From positions 1-64,000 of IMG/VR virus record IMGVR_UViG_3300021962_000044: a stretch of DNA of 64,000 nt. One strand, written 5' to 3'. The DNA is from a virus. Positions 39,894-49,830 of this stretch are shown in pieces. Numbering within the stretch: position 1 is the stretch's first letter; each line of letters starts with the position of its first letter. Below the pieces are notes generated by a model that worked only from the letters and a program-made list of their open reading frames with translations, did not search any database and was not told the DNA's origin. The position numbers and the translations under genes are program-made.

Positions 39894-42593
39894 ATGGATT
39901 TCAAAAGTTTATTATCACAACTAGACCAGTTGAACGAAGCAAAAGAAAAAACTAAAACTGGACTAAAGCATACTGCTGAACCCGGTGGCTACGGTCGTAA
40001 AGATGACGAAGATGACGAGGGTCATAAAGTTAAATCTACTGCTGTGAAAAAAGGCAAAGGTCGTCCTAAGAAAGACGCAGATGATTCAGGTGAAACTAAA
40101 AAATATGACTTTAGTGCATTTGGTGTTAAGTCTGGTAAAGATGTTAAGTTGCCTAAACATGATAAAAAGAAAACTACAGTAGTTAAAGGTAAATCACAAA
40201 GCCATGCCTCTAATAAAGTAGATGATGGTACTGATCCTGGTGAAGAACCCAAAACAAAGAAAAAAGGTCTAAAAGAATATTTTGATTCACTAGACAAAGC
40301 ATTGAACGAAGCTGAACAGATTCAAATCAAACCAGCAAGTCAAATGCCTAAACAACCTGGACAAACTTCAATGGGTCAAAAGCCAGCAATGCCTGGCCAG
40401 CAACAACAAGTAGCTGGTCAACCACAAAAGAATACACAAGTTATTCAGCAAGGTGATAAAGTTTTAGGTACTGTTGATAATCAAAATTTAGCTAATCAGA
40501 TTAAACAATCTATTGGCAAAGGCGAAATGACTTTGATGCCTGACCAACAAGTAAATGAATTAGATGCCGGCACAGTTGCTAGTTATCAAGATAAAGCCTT
40601 TGACAAGTTTATGGGTGGCGATGATAAACGTGCTCAGGGTTTAGATCGTGCATCTAAAAAACAAGCTGGGGCATTTGGACATGTACCAACTACACAAAAA
40701 GTAAATGAGAAAGATATCGGTAAGCACAACAATGCTACTACAGGCTTTGATGCATTAGTTAAGAAACTAACACCTAAGTATGGTGTAGAGGCAGCTAAAC
40801 GTATTGCTGGTGCACAACTAAAGAAAATTCGTGAAGCCGATCAACCACCAAACGATAGTTTGTTGAGTCCAATGAGTGAAGCACGTGCTAAAGCTGAAAC
40901 AGCAGGTAAGAAAGTTACTAAAGACTTGCCAGGTAATCAAGATAAATTAGATGTAGCAGAACCAAAAGGTAAGCTAGATGCTAAAGATTTCAAAGAATTG
41001 TCTAAGAAAAAGAAAGTGAAAGAAGGTATGGAACACAAATTAAAAGCAGCTCGCCATACAGGTAAAGCACACGCATTATCTAAGCAAGCATACAATTGCA
41101 ATTATGATGATATGGAAGAATCAAGACACTATCATGAAGGCTTCAAAGAAGGTTTAGATGAGTGCTATGGTCAAATGCCAATTCAAGGTTATATCGGTGA
41201 AGCAAATAACGAAGTAGCTGATATGGCTAGTTACGGTGCTCACACACCTACTATGGAAGATGACATGTACGAAATGGATAAAACTTCTTACATGAAGCAA
41301 CAAGCAATCAAGACTCCGGGTAACACCTTTAAGGCATTTGGTCAAACTTTCAAAGACAAGGAAGTACTAGAAAGTCCATTCGCTTTTGAAGCATGGGAAA
41401 AAGAATTGAATTCTATCTTAGAAGGTAAAGATGTTACTGAAGGAATGACTGTTTCTATCAGTAAAGGTCAACAAGGCACTCCTGATTCAGTAAGTGTTTC
41501 AGCACAAGATGCAGAAGCTGACCAATTATTAGGTATAATCAAATCAGCAGGTTTAGGCTTGTTTGGTGGCGATGATGCTGGTCACTCTCACACAGGTCAA
41601 CCAATGACAGTTGATGTTGACGGTGGTGAAGGTCCTCAAGCTAATATTGAAGTAGTTGATGACCATGATGATATGTTATCATTAATTCGTAAAATGACTG
41701 GTCAAGGCCCTGCTCAATCAAACGGTGATTATGAAGAAGAAGGTGGTGAAGAAATGCACGGTCATGATCATGGTCATGAAGAAACATGTGAAAGTTGCGG
41801 TGGAATGATGGAAGAGGGTCATTCATGCGGTGAGGCTGTTGAAGAAAATGAAACGATACCCCAGGCAGAAGAAGAAGTTGCCGAAGAAATCAATCCTAAC
41901 AACAATGATGAAGCTGAAGAAGAACAAACAGATGCCACACGTGATGCCGCATTAGCAACAGCTGCCGGTAAAAACTTTGCTGATACAGATGCTCCACTTG
42001 AAGAAGGTGGTGACGGTGGTGAAGCAAGTGATGCAGGAAACATTGGTGTTGAAGCCGGTGATGCAGAAGAAGAAATGCAAGCTTCTATGAATGAAGAAGA
42101 TGAAGATGAAAAACAGAAGGATGGTTTAGAAGAATCAAGTTTTGCCAATCTGTATAGAAAATTAGCAATGTTATCTGAAGAATCTACTAGTGAGAAAGAT
42201 GACAAAGCAGAAAAAGCCGCTAAAAAAGTCGCTAAAGATATCGAATATGATGAAGATCATAAGGGTAAAGATGACGACAAGGCAGAAGAAGCTGGTAAGA
42301 AAGTCAAAAAAGACATTGAGTATGATGACAAGAAAGATAAAAAAGAGAAGAAAGAAAAGATAGACGAATGGGCCAATGATGCAGGTCCGGGTAAATCTGC
42401 TTCAGATACATCATTTGAAACTGATATGGACTTTATGATGAATGTTATCAGCGGTGGTTTGAACAAGCGTAAATCAACTGGCCAAACAACTATTCCTGTT
42501 ATTGCCAATCAAGTTAATCGCACAGTATCAAACGGAATGACAGGTATCAATGAATCTGTTTCTGATTGGAAAAAACTAGCAGGTCTTAAGTAA
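39894..42593 (+). CDS. Large low-complexity protein, probable internal head/scaffold polyprotein
   Basis: An 899-residue protein rich in Glu, Asp, Lys and Gly. It contains many (I/L)-x-E sequences such as LNEAKE, LNEAEQ, ILEGKD, INESVSDW, which match the cleavage rule of T4 prohead protease gp21. Other parts: a His/Cys cluster (HGHDHGHEE, CESCGGMMEEGHSCG) that could bind metal, an acidic middle, and a repeated Lys/Asp segment (KKVAKDIEYDEDHK, KKVKKDIEYDDKK). Late promoter at 39224 and a terminator after it. Scaffold, prohead core or DNA-associated internal protein are the likely roles; none is proved. Confidence 0.75.
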   Translation: MDFKSLLSQLDQLNEAKEKTKTGLKHTAEPGGYGRKDDEDDEGHKVKSTAVKKGKGRPKKDADDSGETKKYDFSAFGVKSGKDVKLPKHDKKKTTVVKGKSQSHASNKVDDGTDPGEEPKTKKKGLKEYFDSLDKALNEAEQIQIKPASQMPKQPGQTSMGQKPAMPGQQQQVAGQPQKNTQVIQQGDKVLGTVDNQNLANQIKQSIGKGEMTLMPDQQVNELDAGTVASYQDKAFDKFMGGDDKRAQGLDRASKKQAGAFGHVPTTQKVNEKDIGKHNNATTGFDALVKKLTPKYGVEAAKRIAGAQLKKIREADQPPNDSLLSPMSEARAKAETAGKKVTKDLPGNQDKLDVAEPKGKLDAKDFKELSKKKKVKEGMEHKLKAARHTGKAHALSKQAYNCNYDDMEESRHYHEGFKEGLDECYGQMPIQGYIGEANNEVADMASYGAHTPTMEDDMYEMDKTSYMKQQAIKTPGNTFKAFGQTFKDKEVLESPFAFEAWEKELNSILEGKDVTEGMTVSISKGQQGTPDSVSVSAQDAEADQLLGIIKSAGLGLFGGDDAGHSHTGQPMTVDVDGGEGPQANIEVVDDHDDMLSLIRKMTGQGPAQSNGDYEEEGGEEMHGHDHGHEETCESCGGMMEEGHSCGEAVEENETIPQAEEEVAEEINPNNNDEAEEEQTDATRDAALATAAGKNFADTDAPLEEGGDGGEASDAGNIGVEAGDAEEEMQASMNEEDEDEKQKDGLEESSFANLYRKLAMLSEESTSEKDDKAEKAAKKVAKDIEYDEDHKGKDDDKAEEAGKKVKKDIEYDDKKDKKEKKEKIDEWANDAGPGKSASDTSFETDMDFMMNVISGGLNKRKSTGQTTIPVIANQVNRTVSNGMTGINESVSDWKKLAGLK

Positions 42594-42610
42594 TTAGTTC
42601 TGTGTAAAAG

Positions 42611-42637
42611 TACCCGGCATTAGTCGGGTATTTTTTT
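42611..42637 (+). terminator. Rho-independent terminator
   Basis: TACCCG, GCATTAGT loop, CGGGTA, then seven T residues. Confidence 0.92.
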
Positions 42638-42660
42638 GGCTATAGTCTTTATAAAAAAAC

Positions 42661-42668
42661 GATAAATA
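42661..42668 (+). promoter_or_regulatory. T4-type late promoter
   Basis: GATAAATA, predicted start near 42674, with AAGGTGA before the ATG at 42689. Confidence 0.82.
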
Positions 42669-42688
42669 CTAAATAAGGTGATATAGTT

Positions 42689-45328
42689 ATGAGTCAACAA
42701 AACATAGATTTCGGTTCCTTCCCCGACGATCCGAATGCGGATGCAATAAGAACGGCATTCCAAAAAGTACAAGATAACTTTGATGAAATATATGCAGCAG
42801 CCACTGTAGGTAGTGTAACATCAGTTAATAATGGTTCCGGCATTACAGTTAATACTCCTACAGGTAGTGTTGTTGTTACAGCTAATATTGCATGTGTACA
42901 AGTATCCACATCTTCATTATTAGTTAGTCGATCAGGTAGTACACCCGGAACATCTGCTAATATTACCAGTTCTTCTCAAATATTAGTAATAGATATTAAT
43001 CCGGCAAATGTTTTTTCTGCTAATTTTTCTGGTGTCAGCGGAGCATTAGCAAATCTTACCGGAACATTAACAACAAACTCTAACAGTCAACCAAATATTA
43101 CAAGTGTTGGTACACTAGCAAACTTAACAGTAACTGGAAATGCTAATGTAGGTAATATTGGTGCTACCGGAGTTGTTGCAACTACATTAGGCGGAACATT
43201 AACAACTATATCACAACCAAATGTAACAAGCGTAGGAAATTTAACTTCATTAAATGTAACCGGTAATATTAGGTCATCAGCTTATATAGGTGGAAATGTA
43301 TCTACTACTGGAGCCAATGCAATATTTGTAGGTGACGGTGGTTTATTAAGTAACTTAACTGTCTCGGCTGGTAGTTCAATTGTTAATGGTAATAGTAATG
43401 TTAGTATAACGGCAAACGGTAATGTAACTACTAGTGTTGCAGGCATTGCTGACATATTCATTGTTACTAGTACTGGTGCTAATGTATCCGGATATCTAAC
43501 TGTTTCTGGTAATATCACCGGTGCAAATGCAAATCTTGGTAATGCTGTTACTGCTAATTATTTTATTGGTAATTTACATGGTATTGCTAACAGTGCTACT
43601 ACTGCGGGTACAGTAACAACTGCGGCACAACCTAATATTACAAGTGTCGGTACATTAAGCTCAGTAACAGTAACTGCTGATGTGACAGCAGGAAATGTTT
43701 ATGCTAATAGTGGTATAGTTAAGGGACAATATTTATACGGTGATGGCAGTAATATTTCTAATATTACTATTTCAGCAGGTAGCTCTATTGTTAATGGTAC
43801 AAGTAATGTAAGTATACCGGGAGCTAATGGTAATGTTAATACCGTTGTTGCCGGTAACACTACTTTAGTTGTCACTGGAACAGGGGTTAACGTAGCAGGT
43901 AATTTAAACGCTACCGGTACTATTACTGGTAACTTCAACGGCAATGTAATTAATGCTACACAGGGCAATATTACAAGTTTAGGAACATTAACAGGGTTAA
44001 ATGTATCTGGTGCAAGTAATTTAGGTCCAGTGGGTAATGTAACAATTACCGGCGGCAATGCCAATGCATTTTTAATGACTAATGGATCTGGAACATTAAC
44101 TTGGAATAACGGTACACTATTACCGGTACAAGGTAGTAATAGTCAAGTAATATTTAATGACGGTGGAACAATTTATGCAGGTAATGCTAACTTAACTTTT
44201 AATAAAACAACTGGATTATTAACATCAACTTTATTAGGTGGAACATTAACTACAGCCGCCCAACCAAATATAACAAGCTTGGGTTCACTAACATCAATCA
44301 CTATTAATGGACCTACTATTGCTAATGGTACATTTAATACCGGAAATGCTAATGCAAATATTATCACTGCTAACTATTACATAGGTAATGGTTCAAATTT
44401 AGCAAGTATAACAGGTGCAAATGTAACCGGAACTGTAGCAAACGCAACATACGCAATAACTGCGGGTACTGCAACAACTGCGGGTACAGTAACAACAGCC
44501 GCACAACCAAATATTACAAGTGTTGGTACACTGACTGGATTAGGTGTAAATGGTACAATTACTGGTGTAAATATTACTGCAAATACAGGCGTGTTTACAG
44601 GTAATGGTAGTTCTTTAACAGCACTAAATGCAAATAACATTAGTTCAGGTACTCTTGCTCAAGCAAGATTAGCAAATGCAAGTGTAACATTAGGTAGCAC
44701 AGCATTAACGCTTGGTTCAACAGTAACAACAGTTGCAGGCCTGTCAAGCGTTACATCAACTACATTTGTTGGTTCATTGAGTGGTGCGGCAACAACAGCA
44801 GGTACAGTAACAACAGCCGCACAACCAAATATTACAAGTGTTGGTACATTGACCTCATTAACAACAACTACTATTAGTACTGGTGCAAACTCAACAGCAG
44901 GAACTATTACTGGTAATTGGTCATTGTCAGCTGGATCCCAATTACGGGCTACATATGCTGACTTAGCAGAATATTATGCAGGTGATTCAAATATTGAACC
45001 AGGCACGGTAATTGAATTTGGCGGCACACAAGAAGTTCAAATTTGTAATTCATATATGAGTAGGTTAGTTGCTGGCATTGTTACAACAAAACCAGCATAT
45101 ATAATGAATACTGATATCAGTTGTGAATATCCTATTGCAATTGCATTACAAGGTCGTGTTCCGGCTAAAGTAATTGGACCAGTAAAACGAGGTGATATGA
45201 TGGTTAGCTCAAACAACGGTCATGCTATATCTTGTAAATCACCTAATATGGGAACTGTATTAGGAAAAGCACTAACTGATTTTGACGGTAAAACAGGTAT
45301 AATAGAAATTATGGTAGGAAGAACATAA
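42689..45328 (+). CDS. Large tail fibre protein, repeat-rich
   Basis: An 879-residue protein. The N-terminus (FGSFPDDPNADAIRTAF, VQDNFDEIYAA) is a trimerisation or attachment unit common in aquatic-phage structural proteins. The middle carries about seven copies of TAAQPNITSVGTLTSLTVTG. The last 140 residues (ITGNWSLSAGSQ, ATYADLAEYY, VPAKVIGPVKRGDMMVSS) are paralogous to the C-terminus of the protein encoded at 17784. It opens an operon with the endolysin and a second fibre-like gene. Confidence 0.83.
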   Translation: MSQQNIDFGSFPDDPNADAIRTAFQKVQDNFDEIYAAATVGSVTSVNNGSGITVNTPTGSVVVTANIACVQVSTSSLLVSRSGSTPGTSANITSSSQILVIDINPANVFSANFSGVSGALANLTGTLTTNSNSQPNITSVGTLANLTVTGNANVGNIGATGVVATTLGGTLTTISQPNVTSVGNLTSLNVTGNIRSSAYIGGNVSTTGANAIFVGDGGLLSNLTVSAGSSIVNGNSNVSITANGNVTTSVAGIADIFIVTSTGANVSGYLTVSGNITGANANLGNAVTANYFIGNLHGIANSATTAGTVTTAAQPNITSVGTLSSVTVTADVTAGNVYANSGIVKGQYLYGDGSNISNITISAGSSIVNGTSNVSIPGANGNVNTVVAGNTTLVVTGTGVNVAGNLNATGTITGNFNGNVINATQGNITSLGTLTGLNVSGASNLGPVGNVTITGGNANAFLMTNGSGTLTWNNGTLLPVQGSNSQVIFNDGGTIYAGNANLTFNKTTGLLTSTLLGGTLTTAAQPNITSLGSLTSITINGPTIANGTFNTGNANANIITANYYIGNGSNLASITGANVTGTVANATYAITAGTATTAGTVTTAAQPNITSVGTLTGLGVNGTITGVNITANTGVFTGNGSSLTALNANNISSGTLAQARLANASVTLGSTALTLGSTVTTVAGLSSVTSTTFVGSLSGAATTAGTVTTAAQPNITSVGTLTSLTTTTISTGANSTAGTITGNWSLSAGSQLRATYADLAEYYAGDSNIEPGTVIEFGGTQEVQICNSYMSRLVAGIVTTKPAYIMNTDISCEYPIAIALQGRVPAKVIGPVKRGDMMVSSNNGHAISCKSPNMGTVLGKALTDFDGKTGIIEIMVGRT
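43060..44870 (+). repeat. About seven fibre repeats
   Basis: Diverged copies encoding TAAQPNITSVGTL-type units are spaced 130-400 bp apart (near 43070, 43200, 43610, 43965, 44245, 44490 and 44810). They share DNA similarity with the repeats at 18446-18760. Confidence 0.7.
44906..45325 (+). repeat. C-terminal fibre domain duplicated from/to 18843-19259
   Basis: The two stretches encode paralogous C-terminal domains and are nearly identical over the first 75 bp, then diverge. They could support recombination between fibre genes. Confidence 0.75.
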
Positions 45329-45329
45329 T

Positions 45330-45953
45330 ATGGTAACTATAGAATTATTAACGGCAATGTGTCCAAAAACAAAACGTTCTATCTTAGAGGGTTATGTAGA
45401 GCCACTCAACACAGTAGCAGAATACTATGAGATGTTTGAGAATCCACGTAGAATTGCTGGCTTCTTAGCACAAATAGCACACGAAAGTGGTGGCTTTAAC
45501 GCTGTCATTGAAAACTTAAATTACTCAGCTAAAGGATTGATGGGTACATTTAAAAAGTATTTTCCTAATGAAGAACTAGCAAAACAATATGAACGTAAGC
45601 CAGAAATGATTGCTAATCGTGTTTACGCTAATCGTATGAAGAACGGTGATGAGAATAGTGGTGATGGATTTAGATTCAGAGGTCGTGGACTAATTCAATT
45701 GACCGGTCGTGATAACTATACACGTTTTGCAGAAGCATTAGATATGAGTATTGAAGATACTGTAAGATATTTAGAAACACCAAATGGTGCTGTTGCCAGT
45801 GCTGGTTGGTTCTGGGACAATAATAAACTAAATCAATTCTGTGATAAAGATGATTTCATTACATTAACAAAACGTATTAATGGTGGCACTATTGGATTGG
45901 AAGATAGAAAACACCATTATCATTTGGCATTACAACATTTGGGCGCACATTAA
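45330..45953 (+). CDS. GH19 chitinase-fold endolysin
   Basis: A 207-residue lysozyme of glycoside hydrolase family 19. AQIAHESGGF contains the catalytic Glu; ENLNYSAKGLMGTF and FRGRGLIQLTGRDNY are the second signature region, and GWFWDNNKLNQF closes the fold. It cleaves peptidoglycan. No signal peptide is visible, so it needs a holin. The gene starts 2 bp after the fibre stop and might serve in entry (tail-associated) or lysis. Confidence 0.92.
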   Translation: MVTIELLTAMCPKTKRSILEGYVEPLNTVAEYYEMFENPRRIAGFLAQIAHESGGFNAVIENLNYSAKGLMGTFKKYFPNEELAKQYERKPEMIANRVYANRMKNGDENSGDGFRFRGRGLIQLTGRDNYTRFAEALDMSIEDTVRYLETPNGAVASAGWFWDNNKLNQFCDKDDFITLTKRINGGTIGLEDRKHHYHLALQHLGAH

Positions 45954-45954
45954 T

Positions 45955-48534
45955 ATGGCACAACCAATATGGAATACACCAGCAGGTTCATTGGGTACAT
46001 TCCCGGCCACAATACCGTTGGCTGTTCAATTATCAGCATCAGCCGTTTCTCCTGCAACTAGTGTTACATATACCTTACTTAGTGGTACATTACCTGCAGG
46101 ATTAACAATTAATAGTTCAGGGGTAATAAGTGGAACTACTCCGATAGTAACACAAGATGTAAGTAGTACATTTACAATTAGAGCCACTGATAATTTATTA
46201 GTAGTTCGTGACCGAACTTTTTCAATGATTATTTCAGGTGTGGCAATTCCTGAATTTACAACTCCAGCTGGTAGTATATTAAACACCATTGATAGTGTGT
46301 GGATTGAGTTACCAATAGAATATTCCAATCCTGATAATACTAATACAATTCAAATTGAGTTACAAGAAGGTCTATTACCACCTGGATTAGAGATTAATAC
46401 TGAGGGTATAATTAGAGGTTATCCTAATCCTCCTATAGTTACTGTAACAGTAAATCAAATAGTAACAAATGCTACAATTACTAATGGTTCTTCAAATACA
46501 ATTACATGTACAACTACTAATTCATTTACTGTAGGAAGACCGGTAGTTTTTACTAATACTGCTTTTGGTGGCATAGTCGGAGGAACTACTTATTACATAA
46601 GATCAATTGATAGCACAACTACATTTACTATATCTGCTACACAAGACGGACCAGTCTATGCATTAACAACTGGTACCGGATCTATGACAGTTACCCTGCC
46701 TTCAGTATCAACCGGTCAACCCATTATACGAACTTATTCTTTTATTCTTAGATTAACAAGTGCGTTAGGAGGAGATACAGCATCATATAATATTACTGTT
46801 ATAAATCAAAACACACCGGTAAGCCAAGGTGGACCAGGTAATCCACCTAACACACGTGTTCCTACTATACTTAATACTAGACCTAGAACATATGTAATTA
46901 CTGATAGTGATCCGTATTATGGATACTATATATTACCACCAGTAAGTCCATCTATACCGGCAACTATTGGTACAGTTAGAAGTGGTGAGAATTTTGCTTT
47001 TAAAATAATAGGTTACGATTTTGATGGCAATACTTTAGAATATGATTATATTAATTTGCCATCAGAATTGACAGGTGATATTAATACCGGATGGATTACT
47101 GGAGTTCCGACATTAAATTCAATTGGATTAAGCACATTTAATTTTGCAGTTAATGTTTATAAAGCAGGAAGAACTGATATTGTTACTGCTAATTTTAACT
47201 TCACTTATAATGTAAGTAATGAAATAACTGATACAATAGTATGGGTTACTCCTAATGATTTAGGTACAATTTTTAATGGTTCAATTAGTACATTAAGTGT
47301 TACTGCTATAGCAGATACTGAATTATCATATAGAATAGTTGATGGGGCATTACCTCCTAATCTTTATATTTTAGACAATGGTGAAATAACCGGTAGGGTG
47401 TCTGAACAACCCACTGATACATTATTAGCACAAAACACAGAAACAGTTTTCACTTTTACTGTAGAAGCATATTCACCTTTATATTCAGTAGTACAATCTG
47501 AAAAAACATTTACGGTAACTGTATTGCAAGAATATAATCAACCAACTGATACTCTTTATATACAAGCTACAACTAGTATAAATGATAGAAATATAATTAA
47601 TAGTTTGTTATCTAATGAAACATTAATTCCGGAAGAAATGTTATACAGACCAAATGACATTTATTTTGGTAAAGCAACTAATGTTATATATGAACATGCA
47701 TATGGAATATATGCTAGTAATATTGATGAATATTTAGCCGCAGTAACTCAAAATCATTATTGGAGAAATATTACATTAGGTGAAATAAAAACTGCATTAG
47801 CAAAAAATAGTGCAGGTGAAATCATATATGAAGTAGTATATAGTGAGGTTATTGATAATTTAGTTAATCCTCAAGGCATAAGTATTCAACAAGAAATTGT
47901 ATGGCCAAGACCAATTAATTTGGGATTAGGTCCTTGGTATACAAGTGTTACTAATACATATTCTAGTTATAATAAAGATTTACCTCCTGGTTATTATACT
48001 AGTAGGACACCGGGCTATGCACAAACATTATATCCAAATAGTTTATTCAACATGCGTAATCGTGTAGCACAAGTTGTTGGGCAAGAATATGATAGCAGAT
48101 TGTTACCATTGTGGATGACTAGTCAACAAGAAAATGGCGGTACATTAGGTTATACTCAAGCTTGGGTTATATGTTATACTAAACCTGGAATTATTGTTGA
48201 TGGTGAACAATTAACTTATGCTGAATTTGAAGCGACTGGTTTAAAAAGAACACATACTCTAAATGGAGCAACTGTAATAGACTATTTTAGTTATGCTGAA
48301 ACTATTAAAAATAATATACAAAATAATTGGCAATATACACTGAATCAAATCAACTTTAGAATTGATAGATTTAGTGTAGATAAAAGTGAAACATACAACT
48401 ACGACAAAAATCTTAATCCACCTGCTTGGACAGGATTACCAAGTGCAACACCCGTACCTGATCCATTGGATAGTAAGAATTTCTATGTATTGTTCCCTAG
48501 AGAAACAATTTTACCAGATCAATCAGAATACTAA
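45955..48534 (+). CDS. Large virion protein with Ig-like (He_PIG) domains
   Basis: An 859-residue protein. It starts with Ig-like units (LLSGTLPAGLTINSSGVISG, later EGLLPPGLEINTEGIIRG and DGALPPNLYILDNGEITG), a typical putative-Ig repeat. A mixed C-terminal half has LPLWMTSQQENGGTLGYTQA and a long tail. The true start is the ATG at 45955, just after the endolysin stop; an in-frame upstream start would lie inside the endolysin gene. Probably baseplate- or fibre-associated. Confidence 0.8.
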   Translation: MAQPIWNTPAGSLGTFPATIPLAVQLSASAVSPATSVTYTLLSGTLPAGLTINSSGVISGTTPIVTQDVSSTFTIRATDNLLVVRDRTFSMIISGVAIPEFTTPAGSILNTIDSVWIELPIEYSNPDNTNTIQIELQEGLLPPGLEINTEGIIRGYPNPPIVTVTVNQIVTNATITNGSSNTITCTTTNSFTVGRPVVFTNTAFGGIVGGTTYYIRSIDSTTTFTISATQDGPVYALTTGTGSMTVTLPSVSTGQPIIRTYSFILRLTSALGGDTASYNITVINQNTPVSQGGPGNPPNTRVPTILNTRPRTYVITDSDPYYGYYILPPVSPSIPATIGTVRSGENFAFKIIGYDFDGNTLEYDYINLPSELTGDINTGWITGVPTLNSIGLSTFNFAVNVYKAGRTDIVTANFNFTYNVSNEITDTIVWVTPNDLGTIFNGSISTLSVTAIADTELSYRIVDGALPPNLYILDNGEITGRVSEQPTDTLLAQNTETVFTFTVEAYSPLYSVVQSEKTFTVTVLQEYNQPTDTLYIQATTSINDRNIINSLLSNETLIPEEMLYRPNDIYFGKATNVIYEHAYGIYASNIDEYLAAVTQNHYWRNITLGEIKTALAKNSAGEIIYEVVYSEVIDNLVNPQGISIQQEIVWPRPINLGLGPWYTSVTNTYSSYNKDLPPGYYTSRTPGYAQTLYPNSLFNMRNRVAQVVGQEYDSRLLPLWMTSQQENGGTLGYTQAWVICYTKPGIIVDGEQLTYAEFEATGLKRTHTLNGATVIDYFSYAETIKNNIQNNWQYTLNQINFRIDRFSVDKSETYNYDKNLNPPAWTGLPSATPVPDPLDSKNFYVLFPRETILPDQSEY

Positions 48535-48537
48535 ATA
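48530..48537 (+). promoter_or_regulatory. Late promoter variant
   Basis: ACTAAATA overlapping the previous stop, predicted start near 48543, CGGAAC before the ATG at 48558. Confidence 0.65.
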
Positions 48538-48557
48538 TATAACGGAACACAACGAAT

Positions 48558-49583
48558 ATGAGCACAATTAACACAAACGGTATCAATGTAAATTACCCTG
48601 TACCAGGGGTAAATAACAACAGCCAAGGTTTTAGAGATAACTTTGCGGCAATTAGAACTAACTTGAATACAGCTGGTACTGAAATCACAGACCTACAAAA
48701 CAAAGTAGTTGTTAAATCAGCACTAGCAAATTCTACAGTAAACAATGATATGGCTAATACTCTTATTAGCAATGCTTTAACACGTAGTTTTCGTGCTAGT
48801 ACTTACAATTTAGGTAATGCAATATCAGGCACAGTATTAGTAAATGTATCCTTAGGTGATGTTCAGTATGGTACTATTGCAGGTAATACTACTATTCAAT
48901 TTACTGGATGGAGTCCTACTAGTACTCAAAGTAACGTTCAATTACAATTAGCAGTATCAAATAATTTAGCAGTATTATCATTCCCTAGTCAAGTGACCGA
49001 CGGTGTAACATCATTGGAAAATTATGCAAATGTTGCCAATACTAATACAGTTTCTATTCCATATGGTGTAACCCAATTAGATTATAGATTCAGTACATTG
49101 GATTGCGGTAATTCAATTACAGTAGAACCATTTAATAATCCCAGAATAATATCACAAGTTCAACAAAGAACACCGGCACCAACGGGCTTTCAAGGAGATG
49201 TAGCCGGCGATATTGCAATAGATGCTAACTATGTTTATGTATGTACTGCATCATACAATTCAATTGCAAATACAGTTGTAATTGCAAATGCTAGTTCTAC
49301 TGGAGATTTGTTAACAGTTTCAAATACAGGTAGCTTAACTTTAAACGATCCTATAATTTTTACAGGAGCTAACGTAACACAAGCTAATTTGGTAGCAAAT
49401 ACAATATATTATGTTAAAGCAATTGCATCCTCAGGTGCTAACGGAACAATTTCTGTAAGTGCTACTAGATCATCAGGCACTGCAGGAGCCAATGTTACAT
49501 TAACAACAACTGCAAATGGATTTAGCGCAAATACATTTAATGGTACTGATATATGGAAAAGAATTGCACTAACTTCTTGGTAA
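48558..49583 (+). CDS. Virion structural / fibre protein
   Basis: A 341-residue protein. The N-terminus (INTNGINVNYPVPGVNNNSQ, FRDNFAAIRTNLNTAG) is a conserved attachment unit of aquatic T4-like structural proteins. A beta-rich middle is followed by a Thr/Ser/Ala-rich module (FTGANVTQANLVANTIYYV) similar to modules in the virion proteins encoded at 21318 and 45955. Ends IWKRIALTSW. Likely a fibre or baseplate protein. Confidence 0.78.
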   Translation: MSTINTNGINVNYPVPGVNNNSQGFRDNFAAIRTNLNTAGTEITDLQNKVVVKSALANSTVNNDMANTLISNALTRSFRASTYNLGNAISGTVLVNVSLGDVQYGTIAGNTTIQFTGWSPTSTQSNVQLQLAVSNNLAVLSFPSQVTDGVTSLENYANVANTNTVSIPYGVTQLDYRFSTLDCGNSITVEPFNNPRIISQVQQRTPAPTGFQGDVAGDIAIDANYVYVCTASYNSIANTVVIANASSTGDLLTVSNTGSLTLNDPIIFTGANVTQANLVANTIYYVKAIASSGANGTISVSATRSSGTAGANVTLTTTANGFSANTFNGTDIWKRIALTSW

Positions 49584-49589
49584 TAAATA
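49582..49589 (+). promoter_or_regulatory. Late promoter, leaderless start
   Basis: AATAAATA spans the previous stop; predicted start is the A of the ATG at 49595. Confidence 0.65.
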
Positions 49590-49594
49590 TTTGA

Positions 49595-49828
49595 ATGGAA
49601 CACCCATTCATTTCATCACTATCTGATAAAACTCTTGAGGAGTTGCAGACTGTCATGTCCGAATTAACTAAAAAACTAAACTTTGCATATCGTATGCAAA
49701 ACAGTGCCATGATTCATCAATTAAATATGGTTATGGCTAGCTATAAAGCTGAATATGGTCGCAAAATGGATGAGCTTCTTAAAAAGCAAGGTGACCGAAC
49801 TCAAATCAATATTCAAAAAGAAAGCTAA
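49595..49828 (+). CDS. Small conserved helical protein
   Basis: A 77-residue helical protein (LSDKTLEELQTVMSELTKKL, MQNSAMIHQLNMVMASYKAEYG). It resembles short conserved proteins of T4-like phages located near structural genes. It is predicted to be leaderless from a late promoter. Function unknown. Confidence 0.75.
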   Translation: MEHPFISSLSDKTLEELQTVMSELTKKLNFAYRMQNSAMIHQLNMVMASYKAEYGRKMDELLKKQGDRTQINIQKES

Positions 49829-49830
49829 AA

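Noticed and set aside
41819-42205. Minus-strand Ser-rich open frame inside the acidic head protein gene
   Set aside because: Antisense of GAA/GAT-rich codons gives Ser/Phe-rich nonsense; no start signals.
45880-45954. Upstream extension of the Ig-domain protein
   Set aside because: The added residues come from the endolysin gene in another frame; the ATG at 45955 follows the endolysin stop directly.
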